A DNA stretch of 53,068 nt, taken from positions 1-53,068 of the forward strand of contig VFJJ01000075.1 in NCBI GenBank assembly GCA_009886115.1. The letters are read 5' to 3'. A model generated the notes under the pieces. That model saw only the letters and a program-made list of their open reading frames with translations. It did no database searches and had not been told where the DNA came from. Position numbers and translations under genes: made by a program. Source of the DNA: Actinomycetota bacterium. Its GTDB lineage: Bacteria > Actinomycetota > Acidimicrobiia > IMCC26256 > VFJJ01. Below are positions 26,608 through 34,428 of the stretch, in pieces (position 1 is the first letter of the stretch; every line of letters starts with the position of its first letter).

Positions 26608-27783
26608 CTAGCCCTTGACCTTGGCGGTGGCGGCCCTGGCTGCGGTGGTGACCCGAGCCGTGGCGGCCTTGGTCTTGGCCCCCTTGCCGGGCTTGTCGAT
26701 CGTGACGACCGACCGCAGGACCTTGCCCTGCTCCATCTTGTGGAACGCGCTCTCGATCTCGTCGAGGGCGATCGTCTCCGACACGAACCGGTCGAGGTCG
26801 AAGCGCCCTTGGAGGTAGAGGTCGATGAGCATCGGGAAGTCGCGGCTGGGCAGGCAGTCGCCGTACCACGACGACTTGAGCGCCCCGCCCCGTCCGAAGA
26901 ACTCGATCATCGGCAGGTCGGGCATGCGCATATGGGGGTTGGGCACGCCCACCTGCACCACGGTGCCGGCGAGGTCTCGGGCGAAGAACGCCTGCTCGAG
27001 CACCGCAGGATGGCCGACGGCCTCGATGCACAGGTCTGCGCCATGGCCGCCGGTGAGCTTCCTGATGGCTTCGACCGGGTCGACCTTGGCGGCATTGACG
27101 ACGTGTGTGGCCCCGAACTCCTTGGCCCACTTGAGCTTCCGAGTATCGAGATCGACGGCGATGATCGTCCGAGCGCCAGCGAGCTTGGCGGCGGCGATGG
27201 CCGCGTCGCCCACACCGCCGCAGCCGAAGACGGCGATGGTGTCACCCCTCGAGACGCCTCCGGTGTAGGTCGCGGCGCCGAAGCCGGCCATCACGCCGCA
27301 TCCGAGCAGCCCGGCCGCCTCTGGCCGCGCGGCCTTGTCGACGGGCGTGCACTGGCCCGCGGCCACCAGGGTCTTCTCGGCGAAGGCGCCGATCCCCAGG
27401 GCCGGCGACAGCGGACGGCCGTCGAGCAACGTCATCTTCTGGGTGGCGTTGAACGTCGAGAAGCAGTACCAGGGCCGTCCGCGAAGGCACGAGCGGCAGT
27501 TGCCGCAGACTGCACGCCAGTTGAGCACGACGAAATCGCCAGCTCGTACGTTGCTCACGCCCGGGCCCACGCTCTCGACGATCCCGGCGGCCTCGTGGCC
27601 GAGCAGGAAGGGGAAGTCGTCGTTGATGGCGCCTTCGCGGTAGTGGAGGTCGGTGTGGCACACGCCGCACGCCTGGACCTTCACGACCGCCTCGCCCGGC
27701 CCGGGGTCGGGAACGATGATCGTCTCGAGGGTGACGGGCTTCTTCTTCGCCAGGGCGACGACACCCTTGACCTGTTGTGCCAT
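26608..27783 (-). CDS. mscR: S-(hydroxymethyl)mycothiol dehydrogenase
   Basis: 391 residues. Catalytic zinc: Cys42 (GVCHTD), His63-Glu64 (LGHEAAG); structural zinc Cys93, Cys96, Cys99, Cys107; NAD fold [14 protein letters not shown]. Long stretches agree with the mycobacterial enzyme from memory ([65 protein letters not shown]). It oxidises the formaldehyde-mycothiol adduct with NAD+ and also reduces S-nitrosomycothiol. Unusual: after VLRSVVTID the protein continues for about 30 Lys/Ala/Thr-rich residues not found in the family. GAGGAG precedes the ATG, and TAGTCT at 27816-27821 is a likely -10 element. Confidence 0.93.
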   Translation of the reverse strand: MAQQVKGVVALAKKKPVTLETIIVPDPGPGEAVVKVQACGVCHTDLHYREGAINDDFPFLLGHEAAGIVESVGPGVSNVRAGDFVVLNWRAVCGNCRSCLRGRPWYCFSTFNATQKMTLLDGRPLSPALGIGAFAEKTLVAAGQCTPVDKAARPEAAGLLGCGVMAGFGAATYTGGVSRGDTIAVFGCGGVGDAAIAAAKLAGARTIIAVDLDTRKLKWAKEFGATHVVNAAKVDPVEAIRKLTGGHGADLCIEAVGHPAVLEQAFFARDLAGTVVQVGVPNPHMRMPDLPMIEFFGRGGALKSSWYGDCLPSRDFPMLIDLYLQGRFDLDRFVSETIALDEIESAFHKMEQGKVLRSVVTIDKPGKGAKTKAATARVTTAARAATAKVKG

Positions 27784-27936
27784 GGTGGCTCCTCACGCGG
27801 GGAAACGGCGTCGGGAGACTATCGCCGCCACCACGTCCGTCGGGTGGGCCATGGTGCGCGCCGCCGGCGGGTTGGCCGACGACCGGGTTACTGTGGAAGG
27901 GCTCTGATACTCGAGGTACTCGGCGCGGGGGTTGCG
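27784..27936. promoter_or_regulatory. Divergent promoter region between mscR and the PhyH-type gene
   Basis: Minus-strand TAGTCT (27821-27816) lies upstream of mscR with a GAGGAG site at 27789-27794. Plus-strand TACTGT (27889-27894) is the best -10 candidate for the dioxygenase gene, giving a leader of about 35 bases. No clear operator palindrome is seen. Confidence 0.4.
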
Positions 27937-29199
27937 ATGCAGACGAGGTTCCCGATGCTCGACTTCGACGACTTCCACCTCGTCGAGCTCCCGGCCCGTC
28001 TCGCCGCCGGCAACGGCGCGTTGGCCCGTGCCGACCTCGAAGGCCAGGCGCCCCTTGGGTTCTGTCTCCCCGATGGTCGGGCATACACGTTCGTCGTCGA
28101 CGGCGATTCGATCCGGGTCGAGCCGGGCTCGGCACTCGCAGCGACGCTCGTCGAGATGTCAGCGACGGCCTGGAGCGACTACGCCCACGAGCTGCGCACG
28201 TCCTTCGGGCTGCTCTACGCCGGCGAGGTGACCGCCGTGCGGGGGGGCCTCGAGACGCTGATCCGCTGGGAGCCGGCCATGCGGGCGATGATCGTCGGGC
28301 GTCCCATCTACGACCCTGCTCAGGTCGCGACATCGCTGAGGGCGCTCGACGGCTCGCCTCTCGAGCTCGGGCGATCGTTCCTCTTCGAGTCGGTCGCGCC
28401 CGGCGCCGGGGCGCCCGACCCGGCAGCGGCCGACGAGCTCCGCCACTTCATGCAGACGGCGGGCTTCGCGCACGTCCGGGGCGTGTTCGGGGCCGGCGAG
28501 CTGCAGGCGATCACGGATGAGGTCGAACGGTTGCAGGCCGCGGCACGTCCAGGCGACGACCGATCGTGGTGGGCCCGTGACGGGTCCGGTTCGGAGCTGC
28601 TGTGCCGGCTGATCTACATCTCCGAGCGGTCGGCGCTGCTCGCGGCCATGCACCACGACGAGCGGCTGAAGGCTCTGATCGAGATCGTCCGGCCCCCGGG
28701 CGTCTCGTTCGTCGTCGCACCCGATCGGGGCGACGGGCACACGGTCGTGATCAAGAACCCGGGCGCGGTGGAGGGCCTCTCCGACCTGCCCTGGCACGTC
28801 GACTGCGGTCTCGGTGGCCATCCGGTGCTGTGCCCCACGATCAACGTCGGCATCCAGCTCGATCCGGCAACGGCCGAGAGCGGCCAGCTCCACTTCCTCG
28901 CCGGCTCGCATCTCACCTCGTGTCATCAGTTGAGCGACGATGAGATGCGCCTGGGCCGCCATCCCACGGTTGCCGTCACCACCGAACCGGGCGACGTCAC
29001 GATGCACTTCGCCCACTGCCTGCACGCGGCGCCGTCGCCCACGGCCCCGCAGGGCACACCCGGACGCAGAGCGCTCTACGTGGGTTGGGACAATCCGGCG
29101 TTGTTGGAGATGGTCGAGGCGGGCACCGGCTACAACGACATCGTGCTCCGATCGAGCACCGACAACGTGGTGCGATCGGTCCCCGAGCAACTCCGCTGA
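27937..29199 (+). CDS. Phytanoyl-CoA dioxygenase-like protein with N-terminal SCP2-like domain
   Basis: 420 residues from ATG 27937 (ATG 27955 possible). The C-terminal half is a PhyH-type Fe(II)/2-oxoglutarate dioxygenase: HxD at His287/Asp289 in LPWHVDCGLGGH, distal His near 363 in AHCLHAAPSP and the 2-oxoglutarate Arg near 377-378 in GRRALYVGW. Residues about 45-125 resemble an SCP2 sterol-carrier domain (DGDSIRVEPG, GLLYAGEVTAVRGGLETLIRWEPAMRAM). This suggests lipid binding fused to alpha-hydroxylation of a branched acyl or sterol substrate. An open frame extends far upstream antisense to mscR and is not used. Confidence 0.8.
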   Translation: MQTRFPMLDFDDFHLVELPARLAAGNGALARADLEGQAPLGFCLPDGRAYTFVVDGDSIRVEPGSALAATLVEMSATAWSDYAHELRTSFGLLYAGEVTAVRGGLETLIRWEPAMRAMIVGRPIYDPAQVATSLRALDGSPLELGRSFLFESVAPGAGAPDPAAADELRHFMQTAGFAHVRGVFGAGELQAITDEVERLQAAARPGDDRSWWARDGSGSELLCRLIYISERSALLAAMHHDERLKALIEIVRPPGVSFVVAPDRGDGHTVVIKNPGAVEGLSDLPWHVDCGLGGHPVLCPTINVGIQLDPATAESGQLHFLAGSHLTSCHQLSDDEMRLGRHPTVAVTTEPGDVTMHFAHCLHAAPSPTAPQGTPGRRALYVGWDNPALLEMVEAGTGYNDIVLRSSTDNVVRSVPEQLR

Positions 29200-29226
29200 G
29201 TGCTCCGCTGAGTGCTGCGCTAGCTT
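29191..29226 (+). repeat. Tandem repeat, 12-bp unit CTCCGCTGAGTG, three copies
   Basis: Two perfect copies (29191-29202, 29203-29214) and a diverged third (29215-29226). The first copy contains the TGA stop of the dioxygenase gene, so the second copy repeats an in-frame stop. The third copy contains the TAGCTT -10 element of the next gene. Confidence 0.9.
29221..29226 (+). promoter_or_regulatory. -10 element TAGCTT of a leaderless promoter
   Basis: TAGCTT lies six bases before the ATG at 29233, with no ribosome binding site. Confidence 0.55.
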
Positions 29227-29232
29227 CCGCAC

Positions 29233-30174
29233 ATGGACTACAGGAACCTCGGAACGTCTGGGCTCAAGGTGTCGGTGGCCGGGCTCGGCTGCAACAACTT
29301 CGGGATGCGCATCGACGCCGACCTCACCAAGGGCGTCGTCAAGGCGGCGCTCGACGCCGGCATCACGCTGTTCGACACGGCCGACATCTATGGCGGCGGC
29401 CGCTCGGAGGAGTTCCTCGGCGCGGCCCTGGCCGGGCACCGCAGCGATGTGGTGTTGGCCACGAAGTTCGGCATGCCCATGGGCAAGGAGTGGTTCCAGC
29501 AGGGCGGTTCGCGCCGGCGGGCCATCAAGGCGTGTGAAGACAGCCTGCGCCGGCTGAACACCGATCACATCGACCTCTACCAGTTCCACCAGCCCGACCC
29601 GTCGACGCCGATCGAGGAAACGCTTGGTGCGATGGACGATCTGGTCCGCCAGGGCAAGGTGCGGTACCTCGGCTCGTCGAACCTGGCCGGATGGCAGGTC
29701 GCCGAGGCCGAGCACGTCGCCCGCACCTCGGGCGGTTTGCGGTTCGTGTCGGCGCAGAACGAGTGGTCGCTCCTGAGCCGCGACGTTGAGCGCGAGGTGA
29801 TCCCGGCGTGCGAGCACTACGGCATCGGCATGCTGCCGTACTTCCCGCTCGCCTCGGGTCTGCTCACCGGCAAGTACCGGCGGGGCGAAGACTTCCCGCT
29901 GGGCTCGCGTCTGGCCGCGTCGCCCTATTTCTCGGCCTTCGCCACCGACGAGAAGTTCATCCAGGTCGAGCGGCTGACCGCCGTCGCCGAGGAACGTGGT
30001 CACACCCTGCTCGAGCTGGCCATGTCGTGGATGGCGTCGCAGCCGTCGGTGCCCTCGGTGATCGCCGGCGCCACCTCGGCCGAGCAGGTGACGGCCAACG
30101 TGGCTGCGCTCGGATGGTTGATGAGCGCCGACGATCTGGCTGCGGTCGAGACCGCCCTCGCCCCACCGAGCTGA
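29233..30174 (+). CDS. Aldo/keto reductase
   Basis: 313 residues, the usual length for this family. Catalytic tetrad Asp48 and Tyr53 (LFDTADIYGGG), Lys78 (VLATKFG) and His119 (DLYQFHQPD). The C-terminal VPSVIAGATSAEQV segment fits NADPH binding. It resembles general-stress/YghZ-type AKRs acting on aldehydes and ketones. It is transcribed on its own from a leaderless promoter and is followed 40 bases later by a large palindrome. Confidence 0.9.
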   Translation: MDYRNLGTSGLKVSVAGLGCNNFGMRIDADLTKGVVKAALDAGITLFDTADIYGGGRSEEFLGAALAGHRSDVVLATKFGMPMGKEWFQQGGSRRRAIKACEDSLRRLNTDHIDLYQFHQPDPSTPIEETLGAMDDLVRQGKVRYLGSSNLAGWQVAEAEHVARTSGGLRFVSAQNEWSLLSRDVEREVIPACEHYGIGMLPYFPLASGLLTGKYRRGEDFPLGSRLAASPYFSAFATDEKFIQVERLTAVAEERGHTLLELAMSWMASQPSVPSVIAGATSAEQVTANVAALGWLMSADDLAAVETALAPPS

Positions 30175-30214
30175 GCGCCCCTCATCTCTCCACCCCCGCG
30201 CTCCCCGGCGGGGT

Positions 30215-30259
30215 TCTGTGTGCAGAAAACGTCGCCTGGCGACGAATTCTGCACACAGA
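30215..30259 (+). terminator. 45-base near-perfect palindrome
   Basis: Outer arms TCTGTGTGCAGAA (30215-30227) and its complement (30247-30259) enclose an AA/AA internal loop, then inner arms CGTCGCC (30230-30236) and GGCGACG (30238-30244) around one T. It lies 40 bases after the aldo/keto reductase stop and 40 bases before the next start. It may be a bidirectional terminator, but the length and symmetry also fit an operator or a mobile palindromic repeat. Confidence 0.6.
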
Positions 30260-30298
30260 TGGTGGGGTTGCGGGGGTGGCAGGCCTCGAGGGGGAATC

Positions 30299-31687
30299 GT
30301 GGGACGTAACAGCAAGAAGCGCAGGGACGACAAGCAGCGCGCGCGCGAGCGCGACCGGCGTGAACGGGCGGCGGCCGGTCCGGCCCCGGCTCCGGTTGAG
30401 CGCCCCCCGGCTGAGCGCCCCCCGGTTGAGCGCCCCCCGGCTGAGCGCCCCCCGACTGGAGACAGGGGAGACAGGGGAGACAGGGGAGACAGGGGAGACA
30501 GCGGAGACAGCGGCGCAGCACGGGCCGGCGGCCCTCGCGGGTCCGACGAGGCGGCGTCGGTCGACGAGGGCCTGGGGACGCTGGGCCGGGAGCTCGAGGC
30601 CGCGGTGTCGAGCGCTTGGAGACGGGGCTGGCAGCCGACCGATCTGGCTCGGATCGTGCGCCAGGAGCTCGGGGTCAAGAGCGGCCGGCTGGCCGTCGAC
30701 CTCATCGCGGCCGAGCGGGCCCGGACGGTCCAGACGCCGGTCGATCCGCGCTGGGAGGCTCAGCTCGAGGCCATCGAGTGCCGGGTCTGGTGGCCTCAGG
30801 ACGATGTCGCCTTCCTGGTCCACTGGGTTCGGCGGCACGGGCTCGACGCCGTTGAGGCCGTCGAGGCGGCGGTGCCGGTTCTGCTCCTGTTGGGCCGGCT
30901 TCCACTGCTGCCCATCCTCATCCCGCCGCCGGGCAGTCCGGTCCGGCACCGTTCGACGGGCGCCGACCGACGGGGCATCGATCCCAAGCTCCTGTCGCGT
31001 GTACAGGCCCTGTTGGCGAAGGCCGAGTCGACCGAGTTCCCCGAGGAGGCCGAGTCGTTCACGGCCAAGGCCCAGGAGCTGATGGCCCGCCACGCCATCG
31101 ACGAGGCCATGCTCGACGGGATCGCTGGTGGTCGCTCGGCCGACGAACCCGAGGGGCGGCGGTTCGGGGTTGAAGATCCCTACGCCATGCCCAAGGGGCG
31201 TCTGCTCAGCGAGATCTCGGGCGCGAACCGATGTCGGGCCGTGCTCTCGCTCGAGCTCGGCTTCGGCACGGTGTTCGGCTACCCCGTCGACCTCGATCAC
31301 GTCGAGATGCTCTATGCGTCGCTGTTGGTCCAGTCGAGTGCGGCGCTGGCGGCCGCCGGGTCGGGCGAGCGCTCGGGCGCCCGGGCCCGCAGTCGAGCTT
31401 TCCGGCAGTCGTTCCTGCTCGGCTTCGCCTTCCGGATCGGCGAACGGCTCCAGGCCGCGGTCGAGCACGCCACCGAGGAGGCCAACGTGGCGCACGGCGC
31501 AGGGATGCTCCCCGTCCTCGCCGGGCGTCGAGTGGCCGTCGACGAGCTGCGCATCAAGACGTTCCCGTCCACCCGTCAGCTCGGCTCGGTGAACGTCAAC
31601 GACGGCGCCGGCTGGCACGCGGGGCGAGCCGCAGCCGACCAGGCCTCGCTGGGAGCGGCCCGCCAGCGGCTGCCGACGCCGGGTTGA
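30299..31687 (+). CDS. DUF2786-domain protein with repetitive linker
   Basis: GTG 30299 follows GAGGGGGAATC, a good ribosome binding site; the product has 462 residues. A basic N terminus (GRNSKKRRDDKQRARERDRRER) leads into a Pro/Glu/Arg linker and a Gly/Asp/Arg linker made by two tandem DNA repeats. A helical domain follows, then the DUF2786 motif at about 225-270 (IDPKLLSRVQALLAKAESTEFPEEAESFTAKAQEL, cited in part). The C-terminal part resembles the region following DUF2786 in actinobacterial and phage proteins. Function unknown; the basic head suggests nucleic acid contact. Confidence 0.75.
   Translation: MGRNSKKRRDDKQRARERDRRERAAAGPAPAPVERPPAERPPVERPPAERPPTGDRGDRGDRGDRGDSGDSGAARAGGPRGSDEAASVDEGLGTLGRELEAAVSSAWRRGWQPTDLARIVRQELGVKSGRLAVDLIAAERARTVQTPVDPRWEAQLEAIECRVWWPQDDVAFLVHWVRRHGLDAVEAVEAAVPVLLLLGRLPLLPILIPPPGSPVRHRSTGADRRGIDPKLLSRVQALLAKAESTEFPEEAESFTAKAQELMARHAIDEAMLDGIAGGRSADEPEGRRFGVEDPYAMPKGRLLSEISGANRCRAVLSLELGFGTVFGYPVDLDHVEMLYASLLVQSSAALAAAGSGERSGARARSRAFRQSFLLGFAFRIGERLQAAVEHATEEANVAHGAGMLPVLAGRRVAVDELRIKTFPSTRQLGSVNVNDGAGWHAGRAAADQASLGAARQRLPTPG
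30392..30511 (+). repeat. Two adjacent coding tandem repeats (15-bp x4, 9-bp x6)
   Basis: Four 15-bp units (30392-30451; CCGGTTGAGCGCCCC alternating with a T-to-C variant) are followed, after a short gap, by six 9-bp units (30458-30511; four GGAGACAGG and two GGAGACAGC). In the DUF2786 frame they encode Pro-(Val/Ala)-Glu-Arg-Pro and Gly-Asp-(Arg/Ser) linkers. Confidence 0.92.
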
Positions 31688-31719
31688 CGGCGCTCCGCGC
31701 CGGGTTGACGGCGCTCAGC
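31678..31719 (+). repeat. Tandem repeat, 21-bp unit, two copies across two convergent stops
   Basis: Copies at 31678-31698 and 31699-31719 differ at one base. The first contains the TGA of the DUF2786 gene (31685-31687), repeated in frame in the second copy; the second also covers the stop of the minus-strand luciferase-like gene (31715-31717). Confidence 0.9.
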
Positions 31720-32656
31720 CGAGATCGACGGCCGCGACGACATCGGCCAGGGCGCCGATCTGCTCGCGGGCCTGTTCGGGCTCAAGGCCGACCATGTGCA
31801 CACGCACGTTGAGCACGTCGCAGCCCGTCGTCCGGCAGAAACCGCTCAACCGTTCGGCGATGTCGCCGGGGTCGGCCGAGGTCACGAGCTCGTCGGCGCC
31901 CCATCGCGACACAGCCGAGCTGGCGGCGTACGAGCGGTAGAGCGCCATCTGATCGGCAACCCGCGCTCCGGGCGGCTCGCCCACCCAGACCCGTCGCACC
32001 ACGATGCGCGGGCCGGCCCCTCCAGCGCCCCGGTAGGCGTCGACGAGTCGACGGGTGCGGTCGCTGCCGGCCATCGAGTCGAGGATGATCCCGCAGCCCA
32101 GCGAGGCAGCGCGCCGAGCGGCGGCGGGTGACGCCGCGGCTGAGATCACGGGGACGGGCGCCGACGCACACCGCGCGATGGCCCGGTCTCCGGCCAACGG
32201 TCCCGGCGCGATTCCCCGTCCGAGCGCGTCGGCGAGCAGGGCGAGCGCGGCAGCGAAGCGGGGCCCGATCCGGCCCTCGTCGAACGGCACACCGGCAAGC
32301 TCGAAGTCGAGGGGCAATGCGCCAGCTGCGAAGCCGACACCGACGCGCCCGGTGTGACGGGCCGCGAGCCAGGCGACTTCTTCAGCCACGATCGCCGTTG
32401 GGCGCAGCAGAGGCAGCAGCGGACAGGCCGCCACCCACACCGTCGAGGTCACCTCGAGCATCCAGCCGGCCATCTGGAGCGGGTTTGGGAGATACCCGGG
32501 GAAGCCGCCGTGATGCTCGCTCACCATGATCCCGTCGAACCCGACGGCCTCGGCGCAGCGGGCCTGTTCGAGCATCTCCTCGAGGAGCTCGGCGGCCGGG
32601 AGATCGTGCGGGTACAGGCGCAGGGACACCGAGCCGGCTGCGAAGGGATCGCTCAT
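31715..32656 (-). CDS. Luciferase-like (LLM) flavin-dependent oxidoreductase
   Basis: 313 residues. LLM family features: EMLEQARCAEAVGFDGIMVSEHHGG near the N terminus (quoted in part: GFDGIMVSEHHGG), NPLQMAGWMLEVTSTVWVAA, HTGRVGVGFAAGALPLDFEL, and PVISAAASPAAARRAASLG as the flavin-phosphate region. It should use FMN or F420 to oxidise an unknown small substrate. The ATG at 32656 has a TAGGCT -10 element seven bases upstream, so it is leaderless. The stop overlaps a 21-bp repeat shared with the convergent gene. Confidence 0.83.
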   Translation of the reverse strand: MSDPFAAGSVSLRLYPHDLPAAELLEEMLEQARCAEAVGFDGIMVSEHHGGFPGYLPNPLQMAGWMLEVTSTVWVAACPLLPLLRPTAIVAEEVAWLAARHTGRVGVGFAAGALPLDFELAGVPFDEGRIGPRFAAALALLADALGRGIAPGPLAGDRAIARCASAPVPVISAAASPAAARRAASLGCGIILDSMAGSDRTRRLVDAYRGAGGAGPRIVVRRVWVGEPPGARVADQMALYRSYAASSAVSRWGADELVTSADPGDIAERLSGFCRTTGCDVLNVRVHMVGLEPEQAREQIGALADVVAAVDLG

Positions 32657-32663
32657 CGAGGCG

Positions 32664-32669
32664 AGCCTA
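32664..32669 (-). promoter_or_regulatory. -10 element TAGGCT of a leaderless promoter
   Basis: TAGGCT on the minus strand, seven bases before the ATG at 32656. Confidence 0.55.
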
Positions 32670-32703
32670 CGGACCTCGGCGGCGGTCGGCCTCCCGAGGT
32701 CCG
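32670..32703 (-). terminator. Hairpin downstream of the Sm-like gene
   Basis: Perfect 10-bp arms CGGACCTCGG (32670-32679) and CCGAGGTCCG (32694-32703) with a 14-base loop. It lies 51 bases past the stop of the minus-strand 60-residue gene and just upstream of the promoter of the next gene. Confidence 0.6.
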
Positions 32704-32753
32704 CCGGGCCCCCAGAGATGGGGTGACGGGCGACCCCGTGGGCTGGGCGTGGG

Positions 32754-32936
32754 CTACGCGGCCTCGACGACGACGCTGCGGACCCGGGTGAGGGGCACGA
32801 TCATGTCGGTGTCGTTGTCGCCGACCAGCCACACGCTGGTCGTGCTGCACGACAGCAGCGTGCCGTGGAATGTTCGAGCGTCGGTGACGAGGTCGACCGT
32901 CCGGCCGATCGAGCGTCGCAGCGTGGTGATGGCCAT
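32754..32936 (-). CDS. Small Sm-like protein (60 residues)
   Basis: ATG 32936 follows AGGAGGAAGGCC, the strongest ribosome binding site in the window, and chooses this start over the longer upstream frame. The product, MAITTLRRSIGRTVDLVTDA and onward, has the strand pattern of an Sm/LSm fold: GRTVDLVTDARTFHGTLLSC (Sm1-like: basic turn, then hydrophobic-Gly), TTSVWLVGDND, and IVPLTRVRSVVV (Sm2-like). The Sm fold binds RNA as rings (Hfq, LSm), but many small actinobacterial proteins share the pattern without known function. A leader with two hairpins precedes it. Confidence 0.7.
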   Translation of the reverse strand: MAITTLRRSIGRTVDLVTDARTFHGTLLSCSTTSVWLVGDNDTDMIVPLTRVRSVVVEAA

Positions 32937-32954
32937 GGCCTTCCTCCTGCTCTC

Positions 32955-33006
32955 TCGGAGCGTGTGCTCCGATCGGGTGAGCGTTTCACCCGATGAGATG
33001 AAGGTA
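32955..33006 (-). promoter_or_regulatory. Structured 5' leader and promoter of the Sm-like gene
   Basis: On the minus strand TACCTT (33006-33001) is a likely -10 element, placing transcription start near 32994. The transcript would begin with a 9-bp hairpin (arms 32994-32986 and 32980-32972, 5-base loop), abutting a 7-bp hairpin (arms 32972-32966 and 32961-32955, 4-base loop); one base is shared between the stems. The AGGAGG site begins seven bases after the second stem. Confidence 0.65.
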
Positions 33007-33125
33007 CGCCCAACTTTGGTTCCCGAGATCGGGGACGAGCCCCTGCTCGCAGCCCCGCGTTGGGGGGACGACGGGGGAGATCGCCCCGGCAAGCGTGGGG
33101 GATCGAAGCCCACTCCCCAGGCGAG

Positions 33126-33168
33126 CACCTGTCGCTCAGACGCCTCTCTTGCCCTTGAGCGACAGGTG
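33126..33168 (-). terminator. Hairpin downstream of the ABC export operon
   Basis: Perfect 13-bp arms CACCTGTCGCTCA (33126-33138) and its complement (33156-33168), 17-base loop, starting 18 bases past the permease stop. No T-run follows. Confidence 0.75.
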
Positions 33169-33186
33169 TTGGCCGGGCAGGCCGGC

Positions 33187-34428
33187 TCAGGTCCCCGCTC
33201 GGAGGGCGTCGACCGGCTCCATGCGGGCGGCCCGCAGCGACGGGTACAGGCCCGCGACGAGGCCGACGATGGCCCCCACGAACGGTGATGCGAACGGGAC
33301 CCAGGCGTCGAGGACCGGGGTCCAGTCGCGCGACGCCGAGACGGCGACCACGATGAGGGTGCCGGCCGAGGCCCCGATGATGCCCCCGGCGAGGCCCATC
33401 GCCGTCGACTCCACGAGAAACTGGAGCGCGATGTGTCGACGGGCCGCGCCGAGCGCTCGCCGGAGACCGATCTCACCGGTGCGTTCGAGCACCGTCACGA
33501 GCGTCACGTTGGCGATGCCGATCGCCCCCACCACGAGCGACACCAGCCCGAGGACGAGGAACAGCGAGTTCACGTCGCCTTCCACCTTGCGGCGGGTGGT
33601 TCGGGGATCGGGTGGCGCGCCGACCCGCAGGGCCTCGGGGTTGTTGGGATTGAGCGCCACCGCCGCCTGCGAGGCGATGAGCTGGGCCGCGCCGATCTCG
33701 GTCTCGATGACGACCTTCGACGGCGCCAGGTCGCCGTAGCGCTCCTGCGCGGTCCCCGACGGCATGATGACAGCGTTCAGGAGATCGGCTTCGCGCCTGA
33801 CGTCGGCGAGGATCCCGATGACGGTGAAGATGTCGTCGCCGATGTAGATGGCCGGCTGGTTGTCGACCCGGGTCACGTTGAGCCGTCGGGCGGCTCCTGC
33901 TCCGAGGACGACGGTCCGGTCGGCTCGATCGCTGTGGCCCTCGTCGAACCACCGCCCCGTCGCCAGGATGCCGCGCAGCGCCGGCAACAGGCCCGGGGTC
34001 GCGGCGACCGTCCGCATCTGGAACTCGGTCTGTCCGAGCGGATCGTGGATGGGCGTCGAGCGCACCAGCGCCTGGCCGACGTTCGCATCGGCGAGAGCGC
34101 CCGCGGCCACGACCCCGTTGAGGCGCAGGAGGCGGTCCTCGACGTTCCAGGGCAGCACCGCACCTTGGCGTTGCTGCTCCTCGCTCGGACCGCCGCCGAA
34201 GAGGCCGTTCGACGCCGGCTCCACGCTCACCTGGGTGGCGGCCAGCTCGTCGAAACGACCCACGATCCGGTTCCCCGCCGTCTTGGAGACCCCGAGGGTG
34301 GCGACGAGCGCACCGATGCCGAGGACGGTGCCGAGCACCGTGAGCGCCGTGCGGACGGGTCGGGTGAACAACCCGGCGATGGCTTCACTGGCCAGGTCGC
34401 GCCACGTGAGTCGGGGACCGATGGTCAT
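33187..34428 (-). CDS. ABC transporter permease, MacB type
   Basis: 413 residues from ATG 34428; the ATG overlaps the stop of the ATPase gene by four bases, so translation is coupled. One N-terminal transmembrane helix (PVRTALTVLGTVLGIGALVATL), a periplasmic MacB domain of about 200 residues, then the FtsX-type domain with three helices near the C terminus (FLVLGLVSLVVGAIGIANV, AGGIIGASAGTLIVVAV, VGAIVGLVAGLYP) and the EIGLRRALGA motif. MacB-type permeases act mechanically on periplasmic substrates together with an adaptor. Substrate unknown. Confidence 0.9.
   Translation of the reverse strand: MTIGPRLTWRDLASEAIAGLFTRPVRTALTVLGTVLGIGALVATLGVSKTAGNRIVGRFDELAATQVSVEPASNGLFGGGPSEEQQRQGAVLPWNVEDRLLRLNGVVAAGALADANVGQALVRSTPIHDPLGQTEFQMRTVAATPGLLPALRGILATGRWFDEGHSDRADRTVVLGAGAARRLNVTRVDNQPAIYIGDDIFTVIGILADVRREADLLNAVIMPSGTAQERYGDLAPSKVVIETEIGAAQLIASQAAVALNPNNPEALRVGAPPDPRTTRRKVEGDVNSLFLVLGLVSLVVGAIGIANVTLVTVLERTGEIGLRRALGAARRHIALQFLVESTAMGLAGGIIGASAGTLIVVAVSASRDWTPVLDAWVPFASPFVGAIVGLVAGLYPSLRAARMEPVDALRAGT

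Noticed and set aside
26740-27936. Plus-strand open frame running antisense to mscR into the PhyH gene
   Set aside because: It is an out-of-phase reflection of mscR in 70% GC DNA; the amino acid composition is implausible and the dioxygenase family begins only near 27937.
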